A DNA stretch of 32,385 nucleotides from SHZI01 sp964384525 (GCA_964384525.1 CAYLKO010000027.1:1-32385), one strand, 5' to 3'; positions 8,846 through 16,340 are shown, numbered from the stretch's first letter. A program made the numbers and translations. Notes: generated by a model from the letters alone, not told the origin.

Positions 8846-9087
8846 ATTCAAGTCAGAGGCAGCCGAACGAGCCTTCTAGGCCAGTCACGACAGTACGGAG
8901 TATGTGGAGTGGTCCGCAGCCCAGCGCGTGCAGTTGGCCAGGCTCAAGCCATCCACGGATGGCCATTTCATTGCGCTTGCCGAAGCATCTGCTGGACAGC
9001 ATTCGGCAGATCGCCAATGTACGCGATGTGTCATACCAGTCGCTGATCAAGATCTGGCTGCAGGAACAAGCCGTGGATCGGCGCTGA
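8817..9087 (+). pseudogene. Degraded BrnA/CopG-type antitoxin gene
   Basis: ATG at 8817 opens MKHKLKTPPKFKSEAAERAF, then an in-frame TAG at 8877-8879 interrupts it, probably replacing a Trp codon. The same frame continues with ASHDSTEYVEWSAAQRV as far as about 8960. A one-base shift then moves to the frame that reads ISLRLPKHLLDSIRQIA and VSYQSLIKIWLQ, ending at TGA 9085-9087. Together these give a complete CopG-type (ribbon-helix-helix) antitoxin of the kind paired with BrnT, carrying one nonsense and one frameshift lesion. GGAAGGAG precedes the ATG. The gene is dead as read; the intact C-terminal segment has no good start of its own. Confidence 0.7.
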
Positions 9088-9157
9088 CTTGCCGATGGAT
9101 CGCGAGTCTGCATCAGCGCGGCTTGCACATTTCATGGCTCCGACACAGCGGCAGCGT

Positions 9158-9218
9158 GGCTGGGTATGCCTTCACCGATGAGCGGGCAACCGTACCGCAG
9201 GTGAAGGCATACCCAGCC
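9158..9218. repeat. Perfect 19-bp inverted repeat (hairpin)
   Basis: The arms at 9158-9176 (GGCTGGGTATGCCTTCACC) and 9200-9218 are exact reverse complements, separated by a 23-nt loop. The element lies 76 bp beyond the sspB stop codon and 70 bp beyond the antitoxin remnant, so it could end or protect the pet-ssp transcript. There is no T-run on either side. It could equally be a REP-like palindrome or the remains of a mobile element end. Confidence 0.8.
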
Positions 9219-9290
9219 GGGATGCCGCGGCGGCGAAGTGATGTCGCATACATCCAGCCGCGATGCCGCTGGCCACGAAGTACGTTGCCT
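9215..9290. repeat. Imperfect direct repeat next to the hairpin
   Basis: AGCCGGGATGCCGC at 9215 recurs as AGCCGCGATGCCGC at 9256, a 41-bp period, each followed by a CGAAGT block. The first unit overlaps the right arm of the 19-bp inverted repeat. This stretch between the antitoxin remnant and sspB encodes nothing that I recognise. Confidence 0.4.
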
Positions 9291-9293
9291 TCG

Positions 9294-9728
9294 TTACTTG
9301 ACGATCTTCAGCGACGGCCGCCCCGCCGGCGGTGGCGGCTTGTCGGCTGGCGGGCTGTCGGCGTTCTTCGGGTCCGCGGGGGTCACGGCAGCATCGGCAG
9401 CTGCCGGTGCCTCGTATTCATCCACCGGAAACACCAGCCCCTCGCCCGTCTCGCGGGCATAGATGCCCAGCACCGCCTTGAGCGGGACATACACGAGGCG
9501 GGGCACGCCGCCAAAGCGGGCCTCGAAGCTGATGGCGTCGTTGCCGAGATCCAGATTGCGGGTGGCGGAGTAACTGACGTTGAGGATGATCTTGCCGTCT
9601 TCGACATGCTGATCAGGCACGGCCACATCGGGCTGGTTGGCGTCGACCACCAGATGCGGAGTCTGGTTGTTGTCGATCATCCATTGGTGCAGGGCCCGGA
9701 GCAGATAGGGCCGTTTGGGCGCGGCTAC
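9294..9728 (-). CDS. sspB: SspB, ClpXP protease specificity-enhancing factor (start uncertain)
   Basis: SspB is the adaptor that delivers ssrA-tagged and other substrates to ClpXP in the cytoplasm. The family core is clear: RPYLLRAL, NNQTPHLVVDA, VSYSATRNLDLGND, ISFEARFGGVPR and VPLKAVLGIYARE. An acidic/Pro-rich linker and the C-terminal ClpX-binding tail (GRPSLKIVK) follow. It lies directly downstream of sspA, as in other gammaproteobacteria. The start is a problem. No ATG, GTG, TTG or CTG lies in frame between the end of sspA and the conserved RPYLLRAL block. The only codon at the expected place is GTA at 9728, overlapping the sspA stop as GTAG, with GGAG 8 nt upstream. The next ATG, at 9680, would delete conserved sequence. 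The 5' coordinate is therefore provisional. Confidence 0.85.
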   Translation of the reverse strand, partial: VAAPKRPYLLRALHQWMIDNNQTPHLVVDANQPDVAVPDQHVEDGKIILNVSYSATRNLDLGNDAISFEARFGGVPRLVYVPLKAVLGIYARETGEGLVFPVDEYEAPAAADAAVTPADPKNADSPPADKPPPPAGRPSLKIVK

Positions 9729-10378
9729 TGTCTCATCTCCAGCTCGGCCTCGGTCAGACTGTCGCGGAACGAGCGACGGGCAAAGATGGCGTCCATGTAG
9801 CGGCGGATGGGCTGGGCGGCGGTGCCGGTCAACTCGATGCCGTAAACCGGCAGGCGCCACAAGAGCGCCGCGACGCTGGCGTCCACCAGGGAAAATTCAT
9901 CACTCAGGAAAAAGCGCTTGACCGCAAACACATCGGCACTGGAGAGCAGGCTTTCCTTGAGCTGCTTGCGGGCCTGGGCATTCGGCTTGCGGTCCGCCTG
10001 CGGGTCGCACTCGGCCGCCATCGTGTACCAGTCCTTCTCCACCCGGAACAGCGCCAGCCTGACCTGCGCCCGGCTGACCGGATCCACCGGCATCAGCGGC
10101 GGGTGCGGAAAGCGCTCATCGAGGTACTCCATGATCACCCGTGAGTCATACAGGACCAGGTCGCGATCCAGCAGCGTCGGCGTGCTGTTGTACGGGTTGA
10201 GGTCCTGCAGGTCTTCCGGCAGCGTATCGCCCTCGACCGGGACGATGTCGATGATGATGCCCTTCTCGGCCAGCACGATGCGGGCCCGATGGCTTTGCAG
10301 CGCGGTCGGGTTCGAGTAGAGGGTCATCGCGGCCCGTCGGGCCGGGCCACTGCCAAAACTGTTCCAGTCGTCGGACAT
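9725..10378 (-). CDS. sspA: SspA, stringent starvation protein A
   Basis: A 217-residue glutathione-S-transferase-fold protein. SspA binds RNA polymerase and changes transcription in stationary phase and acid stress; it has no known GST activity. The N-terminal thioredoxin-like domain starts at MTLYSNPTALQSHRARIVL and includes NPYNSTPTLLDRDLVLYDS and the family block IMEYLDERFPHPPLMPVDP. The helical C-terminal domain ends in IFARRSFRDSLTEAE. Length is normal for the family. The ATG at 10378 abuts the TAG of petC with no gap, so it is very probably translated from the pet operon mRNA. The pet-ssp linkage is common in beta- and gammaproteobacteria. Confidence 0.92.
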   Translation of the reverse strand: MSDDWNSFGSGPARRAAMTLYSNPTALQSHRARIVLAEKGIIIDIVPVEGDTLPEDLQDLNPYNSTPTLLDRDLVLYDSRVIMEYLDERFPHPPLMPVDPVSRAQVRLALFRVEKDWYTMAAECDPQADRKPNAQARKQLKESLLSSADVFAVKRFFLSDEFSLVDASVAALLWRLPVYGIELTGTAAQPIRRYMDAIFARRSFRDSLTEAELEMRQ

Positions 10379-11185
10379 CTACTTGACGTCCTTCCAGATT
10401 TCGAGCTTCAGGAGATAGGCGAACAAACCGAATACCAGCAGGAAAGCCACGACCAGAATGCCGAGCCGCTGCCGTTCAAGCTTCATGGGTTCGCCGATGT
10501 AGGCAAGGAAATTGACCGTGTCGCGGACGAATTCGTCGTATTTCTCCGGCGACAGGCTGCCGGGGGAAACGAGCTCGAACCCGGTCAACACTTCCTGCTG
10601 GGTGCCGTTGTGGTGGACGTCCTCGAAGGTGGCTTTCTGCAGGCCCTGCAGCTCCCACAGTGCATGCGGCATGCTGGTGCTCGGCAGCAGCGGGTTGTTG
10701 ACGCCGGTGGGTCGTGACGGATCCAGATAAAAACTGCGCAGGAAATTGTAGATGTAGTCAACGCCCTTGGCCCGCGCCATCAGGGACAGATCAGGCGGCG
10801 CCTGGCCGAACCAGCGCTGGCCGTCGGCAGTGCGCATCGCGATATCCATGGTCTCGGTGGGCTTGGCGGCCGTGAACATCAGGCTCTTGATGACCTGCTC
10901 CTCACTGATGCCGAGATCGCGCACGAGCTGGTTGTAGCGCACGTACTTTGCCGAGTGGCAGCCCTGGCAATAATTGACGAAATTCCGCACGCCACGCTGG
11001 AGTGAGGCGATGTTCGACACATCGTTGTTTGCCCGCGCCAGCGGTCCCGCCGTGCCTTCGGCCGCCGAGACCGGCATGAGACCGGACACGGCCAGAATGC
11101 CGGCAACGACCAGCCCGGTGATCTTCGTGCCGAGCCGGGCGGTGGGCCGGGCGGCAGGTGGATGGTTGCTTGATTGCCTGTCCAT
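10379..11185 (-). CDS. petC: Cytochrome c1 subunit of the bc1 complex
   Basis: A 268-residue precursor. It carries an N-terminal hydrophobic signal (ITGLVVAGILAVSGLMPVSAAE), a single c-type haem site CQGCH (Cys73, Cys76, His77), a Met ligand candidate in STSMPHALWELQG, and a C-terminal membrane anchor (LGILVVAFLLVFGLFAYLLKLEIWKDVK). It accepts electrons from the Rieske centre and passes them to soluble cytochrome c in the periplasm. I chose the ATG at 11185: AGG lies 6 nt upstream and it leaves 7 bp after petB. Upstream ATGs at 11200 and 11206 would overlap petB. Gene order petA-petB-petC-sspA-sspB. Confidence 0.93.
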   Translation of the reverse strand: MDRQSSNHPPAARPTARLGTKITGLVVAGILAVSGLMPVSAAEGTAGPLARANNDVSNIASLQRGVRNFVNYCQGCHSAKYVRYNQLVRDLGISEEQVIKSLMFTAAKPTETMDIAMRTADGQRWFGQAPPDLSLMARAKGVDYIYNFLRSFYLDPSRPTGVNNPLLPSTSMPHALWELQGLQKATFEDVHHNGTQQEVLTGFELVSPGSLSPEKYDEFVRDTVNFLAYIGEPMKLERQRLGILVVAFLLVFGLFAYLLKLEIWKDVK

Positions 11186-11192
11186 GTGAAAC

Positions 11193-12476
11193 CTACTCAT
11201 GCCCATGGTAAACGACGCGTTCCGGGACCGGTTTGGTCCGTTCCCGTGATGTATACAGGGGCATCAGCAGGAAAAAGCCGAAGTACAGAATCCCGAAGAA
11301 CTGTGCCGCATAGACATACGCCTTCTCGGTTGCCGGCTGCAGGCCAAGGTAGCCGAGGGCGATGAAGCTGACCGTGAACACGCCGAGGGCCACCTTGTAC
11401 TGCCAGCCGCGATAGCGGATCGACTTGACCTTGCAGCGGTCCAGCCACGGCAGGAAAAACAGCAGCGCGATCGACAGAAACATCAGGAAGGCGCCCCAGC
11501 CCTTGCTGGGTACCGAACGCAGGATTGCGTAGAACGGCGTGAAATACCAGACCGGCGCGATGTGTTCCGGCGTCTTCAGCATGTTGGCCGGCTCGAAGTT
11601 GGCATGCTCCAGGAAGAAGCCACCCATTTCCGGCGCGAAAAACACCACCGCGGCGAACACGATGGCAAAGATGATGATGGCCACCAGGTCCTTCGAGGTG
11701 TGATACGGGTGAAAGGCCACACCATCCAGGGGAATGCCGTCCGGACCCTTCTTTTCCTTGATTTCGATGCCGTCCGGATTCAGCGAGCCGGTCGTGTGCA
11801 GCGCCAGGATGTGGACGACCACCAGCAGGAGCAGCGCCAGCGGGACCGCGACCACGTGCAGGGCGAAGAAGCGGTTCAGCGTGATGTCGGAAATGAAGTA
11901 GTCGCCGCGAATCCACTCCATGAGGCCGTCGCCGATCACCGGGATCGCGCCGAACAGCGAGACGATGACCTGGGCGCCCCAGTAGGACATCTGGCCCCAC
12001 GGCAGCAGGTAGCCCATGAAGGCCTCGGCCATCAGCGCCAGGTAAATCAGCATGCCGACCACCCACAACAGTTCCCGCGGGGTCTTGTAGGACCCGTACA
12101 TCAGGGCGCGGAACATGTGCAGGTAGACGACGACGAAAAACAGCGATGCGCCGGTTGAATGCATGTAGCGGATCAGCCAGCCCCACTCCACGTCCCGCAT
12201 GATGTATTCGACGGAGGCAAAGGCATCGTCGGCGGACGGCTTGTAGTTCATCGTCAGGAAAATGCCGGTGAAGATCTGCAGGATCAGAACCACCAGCGCC
12301 AGCACGCCGAAGACGTACCAGGCATTGAAACTCTTGGCGGCGTAATACTCGGTGACGTGCTCCTTCATCATCGCCGTCAGCGGGAAGCGTTCGTCGATCC
12401 ACTCGATGAAGCGGGCTCCCCGGCTGGTGGACCGGAGCGTGCCGGCGTTGGCCGCCTGTGTGCGTGCGGTACTCAT
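11193..12476 (-). CDS. petB: Cytochrome b subunit of the bc1 complex
   Basis: A 427-residue polytopic membrane protein that binds the two b haems and forms the Qo and Qi quinone sites. Visible hallmarks are the haem-ligand histidines in HSTGASLFFVVVYLHMFRAL and in FFALHVVAVPLALLLLVVVHILALH, the GQMSYWGAQV block, and the Qo-site motif PVWY (in EHIAPVWYFTPFYAILR) in place of the mitochondrial PEWY. PVWY is, from memory, usual in gammaproteobacteria. About eight to nine transmembrane helices are evident. Its ATG overlaps the petA stop as ATGA (12476-12473), implying coupled translation. Confidence 0.95.
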   Translation of the reverse strand: MSTARTQAANAGTLRSTSRGARFIEWIDERFPLTAMMKEHVTEYYAAKSFNAWYVFGVLALVVLILQIFTGIFLTMNYKPSADDAFASVEYIMRDVEWGWLIRYMHSTGASLFFVVVYLHMFRALMYGSYKTPRELLWVVGMLIYLALMAEAFMGYLLPWGQMSYWGAQVIVSLFGAIPVIGDGLMEWIRGDYFISDITLNRFFALHVVAVPLALLLLVVVHILALHTTGSLNPDGIEIKEKKGPDGIPLDGVAFHPYHTSKDLVAIIIFAIVFAAVVFFAPEMGGFFLEHANFEPANMLKTPEHIAPVWYFTPFYAILRSVPSKGWGAFLMFLSIALLFFLPWLDRCKVKSIRYRGWQYKVALGVFTVSFIALGYLGLQPATEKAYVYAAQFFGILYFGFFLLMPLYTSRERTKPVPERVVYHGHE

Positions 12477-13066
12477 GCCTTCGCCCCCGTGTCCTCACCC
12501 ACGATGATCAGGTTGTCGCCCACGAAGCGATAGGGCGGAACGGTCAGGTTGGTGGGTGCCGGCGAGCCGTCCATCACCCGGGCCGCCAGGTCGAAACGCG
12601 AGCCGTGGCAGGGGCAGTAGAACCCGCCCACCCAGTCCGGGCCAAGGTCAGCCGGCGCCACGTCGAAACGTGCGATGGGAATGCAGCCGAGGTGCGTGCA
12701 GGTGGCGATGACGACGAGATAATCCGGCTGCAGCGCCCGTGTGGCGTTCTTGGCGTAATCCGGCTGGATGGAGCTGTCCGAGTCCGGATCCTTCAGGCCG
12801 ACCTGCTCCTTGCCCAGCCGCTCGAGCATTCCCGGGCTGCGGTGCAGAACCCAGACGGGCTGGCCGCGCCAGACCACGCGGACCATGGCCCCCTCGTCGA
12901 GTTTGCTGACATCGATCGACACCGGCGCACCCAGTGCCTGGGCCCGGGCGCTGGGCTTGAACGACGCGATGAACGGCGCGGCCGTGAATGCCAGCCCCAC
13001 GACACCGGTCACGGTGGTGGCGACGGCCAGAAAGTGACGACGGCTTGCAGACGCCTCTTCGCTCAT
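12473..13066 (-). CDS. petA: Rieske iron-sulfur subunit of the bc1 complex
   Basis: A 197-residue protein. The N-terminus has a Tat-type signal anchor (SRRHFLAVATTVTGVVGLAFTAAPF) with a single Arg-Arg. The 2Fe-2S cluster is held by CTHLGC (Cys123, His125, Cys128) and CPCHGS (Cys151, Cys153, His154). A flexible hinge lies before the domain (SFKPSARAQAL). It takes electrons from quinol at the Qo site and passes them to cytochrome c1. I set the start at 13066 because AGAGG is 9 nt upstream and it opens the Tat signal; the frame runs open to 13129. It is the first gene of the pet-ssp operon. Confidence 0.94.
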   Translation of the reverse strand: MSEEASASRRHFLAVATTVTGVVGLAFTAAPFIASFKPSARAQALGAPVSIDVSKLDEGAMVRVVWRGQPVWVLHRSPGMLERLGKEQVGLKDPDSDSSIQPDYAKNATRALQPDYLVVIATCTHLGCIPIARFDVAPADLGPDWVGGFYCPCHGSRFDLAARVMDGSPAPTNLTVPPYRFVGDNLIIVGEDTGAKA

Positions 13067-13230
13067 CGAGCTGATCCTCTGGAAATTCCCTGGTGGCCGG
13101 CTGCCCGTTCGTGCTGTCCGGTCCGGCATGTCGGCTGTTGATTATGACGCGGCAAAAAGCCGCAAAAGTATACACGCGGGCCTGCACGATTGCCTACCCG
13201 GGCGCTTGCCTGCCGGCGGGCCGGCGGGAT
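13067..13230 (-). promoter_or_regulatory. Leader and candidate promoter of the pet-ssp operon
   Basis: Reading on the minus strand, TATACT (13172-13167) is a good -10 candidate, but the matching -35 (around 13190-13195) is weak. Just downstream is a small perfect hairpin, GCGGC-AAAAA-GCCGC on the plus strand at 13149-13163, which would fall in the 5' untranslated region of petA. The rest, up to the murA stop, is GC-rich (repeated GCCGGC at about 13212-13225) and could hold the murA terminator. No gene is seen here. Confidence 0.35.
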
Positions 13231-14487
13231 CTACACACGCCGCCGGATGATGGCGCCCAGCTGTTGCAGCTTTTCCTCGATGCACTCGTAGCCCCTGTCG
13301 ATGTGGTAGATCCGGTCCACGATGGTCTCGCCCTCGGCAGCGAGACCGGCAATGACCAGACTGGCGGATGCCCGCAGATCCGTGGCCATCACCGGGGCGG
13401 CCTTGAGGCTGCGCACTCCCTGCACGATGGCGGTGTGGCCTTCAATCCGGATGTTCGCGCCCATCCGCTGCAGTTCCTGCGCATGCATGAAGCGGTTTTC
13501 GAAGACATTCTCGACGATGGTGCCGACGCCCTCGGCCACCGCATTCAGCGCCATGAACTGGGCCTGCATGTCCGTCGGGAAGGCGGGGTACGGATCGGTA
13601 CTGATATCGACGGCTTTCAGGCGCCGCCCGCGCATGTCGAGCTCGATCCAGTCGGGCCCGGTGTGCACCAGCGCCCCGGCGGCGCGAAGCTTGGCCAGCC
13701 ACGCTTCCAGATCTTCCGGACAGGTGCGGCGCACACGGATGTGCCCCCCCGTGATCGCGGCCGCCACCAGAAACGTGCCGGTCTCGATGCGATCCGGCTG
13801 CACCTGATATTCACCGCCACGCAGGCGCTCGACGCCCTGGATGACAATCCGGTTGGTGCCGGCGCCTTCGATGCGGGCACCCAGGGTGATCAGGAAATTC
13901 GCCAGATCCAGCACTTCCGGCTCCAGCGCCGCATTGTCGATCACGGTTTCGCCCTCGGCGAGGCAGGCGGCCATCAACAGATTCTCGGTACCGGTCACCG
14001 TTACCTTGTCGAGTACGAGATGCGTGCCGCGCAGCCGGCCGGCGCGGGCGCGGATGTAGCCATCGACGATGTCCACCTGGGCGCCCATGGCTCGCAGCCC
14101 GGCCACATGGAGATCGACCGGTCGGGCGCCGATGGCGCAACCGCCCGGCAACGACACGTCGGCATACCCATGGCGGCCCACCAGCGGACCCAGAACCAGA
14201 ATCGAGGCGCGCATGGTCCGCACCAGATCATAGGGTGCGGCAAATTCCCGGATCGTCCGGGTATCAACCTCCAGGCGCATGCCGTCATGCACCGTGATGC
14301 TGACCCCCATGCGGCTCAGCAGCCCGACGGTCGTCGTGATGTCGTTCAGGTGGGGAATATTGCCCAGGGTGACCGGCGAATCCGCCAGCAAAGTAGCCGC
14401 AAGTATCGGCAGGGCGGCATTCTTGGCCCCTGAAATCCGCACCTCGCCCTCGAGGGGCCGGCCACCGGTAATTGCCAGTTTGTCCAT
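13231..14487 (-). CDS. murA: UDP-N-acetylglucosamine 1-carboxyvinyltransferase MurA
   Basis: A 418-residue cytoplasmic enzyme for the first committed step of peptidoglycan synthesis: transfer of enolpyruvate from PEP to UDP-GlcNAc. The EPSP-synthase-like fold is complete. The active-site Lys22-Asn23 (SGAKNAALPIL) is present. Cys117 lies in the flexible loop LPGGCAIGARPVDLH, the residue attacked by fosfomycin, so the protein is predicted to be of the sensitive type. YPAFPTDMQAQFMALN carries the catalytic Asp. Length is typical. It follows ibaG by 21 bp on the same strand, the usual ibaG-murA pair. Confidence 0.96.
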   Translation of the reverse strand: MDKLAITGGRPLEGEVRISGAKNAALPILAATLLADSPVTLGNIPHLNDITTTVGLLSRMGVSITVHDGMRLEVDTRTIREFAAPYDLVRTMRASILVLGPLVGRHGYADVSLPGGCAIGARPVDLHVAGLRAMGAQVDIVDGYIRARAGRLRGTHLVLDKVTVTGTENLLMAACLAEGETVIDNAALEPEVLDLANFLITLGARIEGAGTNRIVIQGVERLRGGEYQVQPDRIETGTFLVAAAITGGHIRVRRTCPEDLEAWLAKLRAAGALVHTGPDWIELDMRGRRLKAVDISTDPYPAFPTDMQAQFMALNAVAEGVGTIVENVFENRFMHAQELQRMGANIRIEGHTAIVQGVRSLKAAPVMATDLRASASLVIAGLAAEGETIVDRIYHIDRGYECIEEKLQQLGAIIRRRV

Positions 14488-14508
14488 GGATTCAAGTCCC
14501 GTCGCGGC

Positions 14509-14751
14509 TCATGCCTCGCGGGACGCCCACTCCTCCGGCGTATAGGCCTGGATCGACAGGGCGTGGATATCCCCGCCAATGTGCGTACCCAGTGCTCCAT
14601 AGACCAGCCGGTGGCGCTGCAGTGTCCGTTTGCCGCTGAAGGCCGGACTGACCACCACCGCATCGAAATGCACATTGTCCGTGGACTGCACCGTGGCCCG
14701 GGTGTCGGGCAGATGGGCGTGGATCAGGGTCTCTATCTCTTGTGGGGTCAT
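14509..14751 (-). CDS. ibaG: BolA family protein IbaG
   Basis: An 80-residue BolA-fold protein of the IbaG (YrbA) type. The family core is visible: TDNVHFDAVVVSPAFSGKRTLQRHRLVYGAL, then the GGDIHALSIQAYTPEEW C-terminus; the His in QRHRLVY is the conserved position linked to Fe-S/glutaredoxin binding. IbaG proteins partner monothiol glutaredoxins and affect envelope and acid-stress responses. The gene precedes murA, as in enterobacteria. A TATAAT lies 37 bp upstream. Confidence 0.9.
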   Translation of the reverse strand: MTPQEIETLIHAHLPDTRATVQSTDNVHFDAVVVSPAFSGKRTLQRHRLVYGALGTHIGGDIHALSIQAYTPEEWASREA

Positions 14752-14814
14752 GTCCGCGGGGAAGATCTCAAAGCTGCGAGGCGCGGAATTATAGATGACT
14801 TACAATCCCGACCC
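14752..14814. promoter_or_regulatory. Divergent promoter region between ibaG-murA and kdsD
   Basis: On the minus strand a perfect TATAAT lies at 14793-14788, giving a predicted start about 30 nt before the ibaG ATG; the -35 is poor. On the plus strand TACAAT at 14801-14806 (5 of 6 to consensus) lies only 8 nt before the kdsD ATG. The two hexamers sit only a few bases apart, so polymerases could compete. Confidence 0.45.
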
Positions 14815-15813
14815 ATGGTGACAGCCAGACCAATCCCGGAGGGTGAGCCACGCGACTTCAAGCCCCGGGGTCGTCGTGTCCTGGAAATTGAAGCAGCGGC
14901 AATCACCAGCCTGGTGCCACGGCTCGATGCCGACTTCGACCGGGCCTGCGAGCTGTGTCTGGCCTGCACGGGCCGGGTCATCGTCACCGGCATGGGCAAA
15001 TCCGGGCACATTGCCAGCAAGGTGGCGGCAACCTTTGCGAGCACCGGGACGCCGGCATTTTTCGTCCATCCAGGCGAGGCCAGCCACGGTGATCTCGGCA
15101 TGATCACGCGCACCGACATCGTGGTGGCCATCTCGAATTCCGGCGAAACCGCCGAATTGCTCACCTTGCTGCCGCTGCTCAAACGCCTGGGCATTCCGCT
15201 GATCACACTGACCGGCAACCTGAAGTCCACGCTGGCGCTGGCTGCCGACGTCACGCTGAATATCACCGTCGAAGAAGAAGCCTGCCCCTTGAACCTCGCC
15301 CCGACCGCCAGCACCACGGCGGCGCTGGCCATGGGCGATGCGCTGGCCGTGGCGCTCCTCGACCATCGCGGCTTCACCCGCGAGGACTTTGCGCTGGCTC
15401 ATCCCGGCGGTTCGCTGGGCCGCCGCCTGCTGCTCAAGGTCGATGACCTGATGCATCGGGGCGATGACATTCCGTCGGTCACGCCCGACACCCCTCTGGC
15501 GAAGGGTCTGGTGGAAATGTCCCGCAAGGGACTGGGCATGACCGCGGTCATCACCGGCGACCACCGGCTGGCGGGGATCTTCACCGACGGCGATCTGCGC
15601 CGCGTCCTCGATCGCGGGGTCGATGTGCATCGAACCTCGATGCGGGACGTGATGACGGTGAACTGCCGCACCATCGCCAGCGGCACCCTGGCGGCCGAGG
15701 CCGTGCATGTTCTCGAACAACACAAGATCAACGCGCTGCTGATCGAAGACGGTGCCGGGCGGGTGATCGGCGCGATCAACATCCATGACCTGCTGCGCGC
15801 CGGCGTGATGTAG
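14815..15813 (+). CDS. kdsD: D-arabinose 5-phosphate isomerase
   Basis: A 332-residue cytoplasmic enzyme that converts ribulose 5-phosphate to arabinose 5-phosphate, the first step of Kdo synthesis for LPS. The N-terminal SIS (sugar isomerase) domain shows TGMGKSGHIASKVAATFASTG, HPGEASHGDLGM, ISNSGETAEL and EEEACPLNLAPTASTTAALAMGDALA; the HPGGSLGRRL motif is complete. Two CBS domains follow from about residue 205, with TDGDLRR and the final GAINIHDLLRAGV. The ATG at 14815 has no Shine-Dalgarno sequence, and a GTG follows it at once at 14818. It heads the kdsD-kdsC-lptCAB-rpoN-hpf-rapZ run. Confidence 0.95.
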   Translation: MVTARPIPEGEPRDFKPRGRRVLEIEAAAITSLVPRLDADFDRACELCLACTGRVIVTGMGKSGHIASKVAATFASTGTPAFFVHPGEASHGDLGMITRTDIVVAISNSGETAELLTLLPLLKRLGIPLITLTGNLKSTLALAADVTLNITVEEEACPLNLAPTASTTAALAMGDALAVALLDHRGFTREDFALAHPGGSLGRRLLLKVDDLMHRGDDIPSVTPDTPLAKGLVEMSRKGLGMTAVITGDHRLAGIFTDGDLRRVLDRGVDVHRTSMRDVMTVNCRTIASGTLAAEAVHVLEQHKINALLIEDGAGRVIGAINIHDLLRAGVM

Positions 15814-15830
15814 CGCGGCCGGGTTTCTGC

Positions 15831-16334
15831 ATGGGTCCGGATGAAGTGCACAAGGCCGCGGCCGGCAGCGACCTGCTGGTGCTCGATGTCGACGGTGTCC
15901 TGACCGATGGCCGCCTGCGCTATGACGCCGATGGTCGCGAGTCGAAGGAATTCCATGTCCGCGATGGCTATGGCCTCCAGCTGCTGCGGGCCGGCGGCGT
16001 TCACATTGCGGTGATCTCCGGCCGTCAGTCACCGGCGGCGGCGGCCAGGCTTGCCGAACTCGGCATCGTCGACGTCCATCTGGGCTGCAACGACAAACGG
16101 CTGGTCTTCAACGGGTTGATCGCGCGACTGCGCATCCCGCTCGCCCGGGTGGCCTGCATGGGTGACGACGTGCCGGACCTCGAGCTCATGCGCCCGGCCG
16201 GTCTCGGCATCACGGTTGCCGATGCCCATCCGGTCGTACTCCAGGCAGCCGACTGGGTGACCAGCGCAGCCGGTGGCCGCGGCGCCGTCCGCGAGGTCTG
16301 TGATCTGCTGCTGGCCGCCCGGCAGCATCGCTGA
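15831..16334 (+). CDS. kdsC: 3-deoxy-D-manno-octulosonate 8-phosphate phosphatase
   Basis: A 167-residue HAD-superfamily phosphatase (C0 type, without a cap domain) that releases Kdo from Kdo 8-phosphate. The DVDGVLTDG motif supplies the nucleophile Asp19 and acid/base Asp21. Other motifs are FHVRDGYGLQLL, VISGRQSP (motif II), the Lys of NDKR (motif III) and MGDDVPDLELM (motif IV). It starts 17 bp after kdsD and ends 6 bp before lptC, so all three are likely on one mRNA. Confidence 0.93.
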   Translation: MGPDEVHKAAAGSDLLVLDVDGVLTDGRLRYDADGRESKEFHVRDGYGLQLLRAGGVHIAVISGRQSPAAAARLAELGIVDVHLGCNDKRLVFNGLIARLRIPLARVACMGDDVPDLELMRPAGLGITVADAHPVVLQAADWVTSAAGGRGAVREVCDLLLAARQHR

Positions 16335-16340
16335 CCACCC

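Noticed and set aside
8902..9087. Independent intact small gene starting at 8902
   Set aside because: Its first residues are out-of-frame sequence; only the part after about 8965 matches the antitoxin, so it is the tail of the broken gene.
31..9230. Shared 15-mer GCCGGGATGCCGCGG at 31-45 and 9216-9230 as a dispersed repeat
   Set aside because: In 32 kb of GC-rich sequence one such match is expected by chance, and the flanks do not match.
9294..9860. sspB starting at the ATG at 9860
   Set aside because: The first 44 residues would be an out-of-frame translation of sspA with Arg/His/Pro-rich composition and no SspB similarity.
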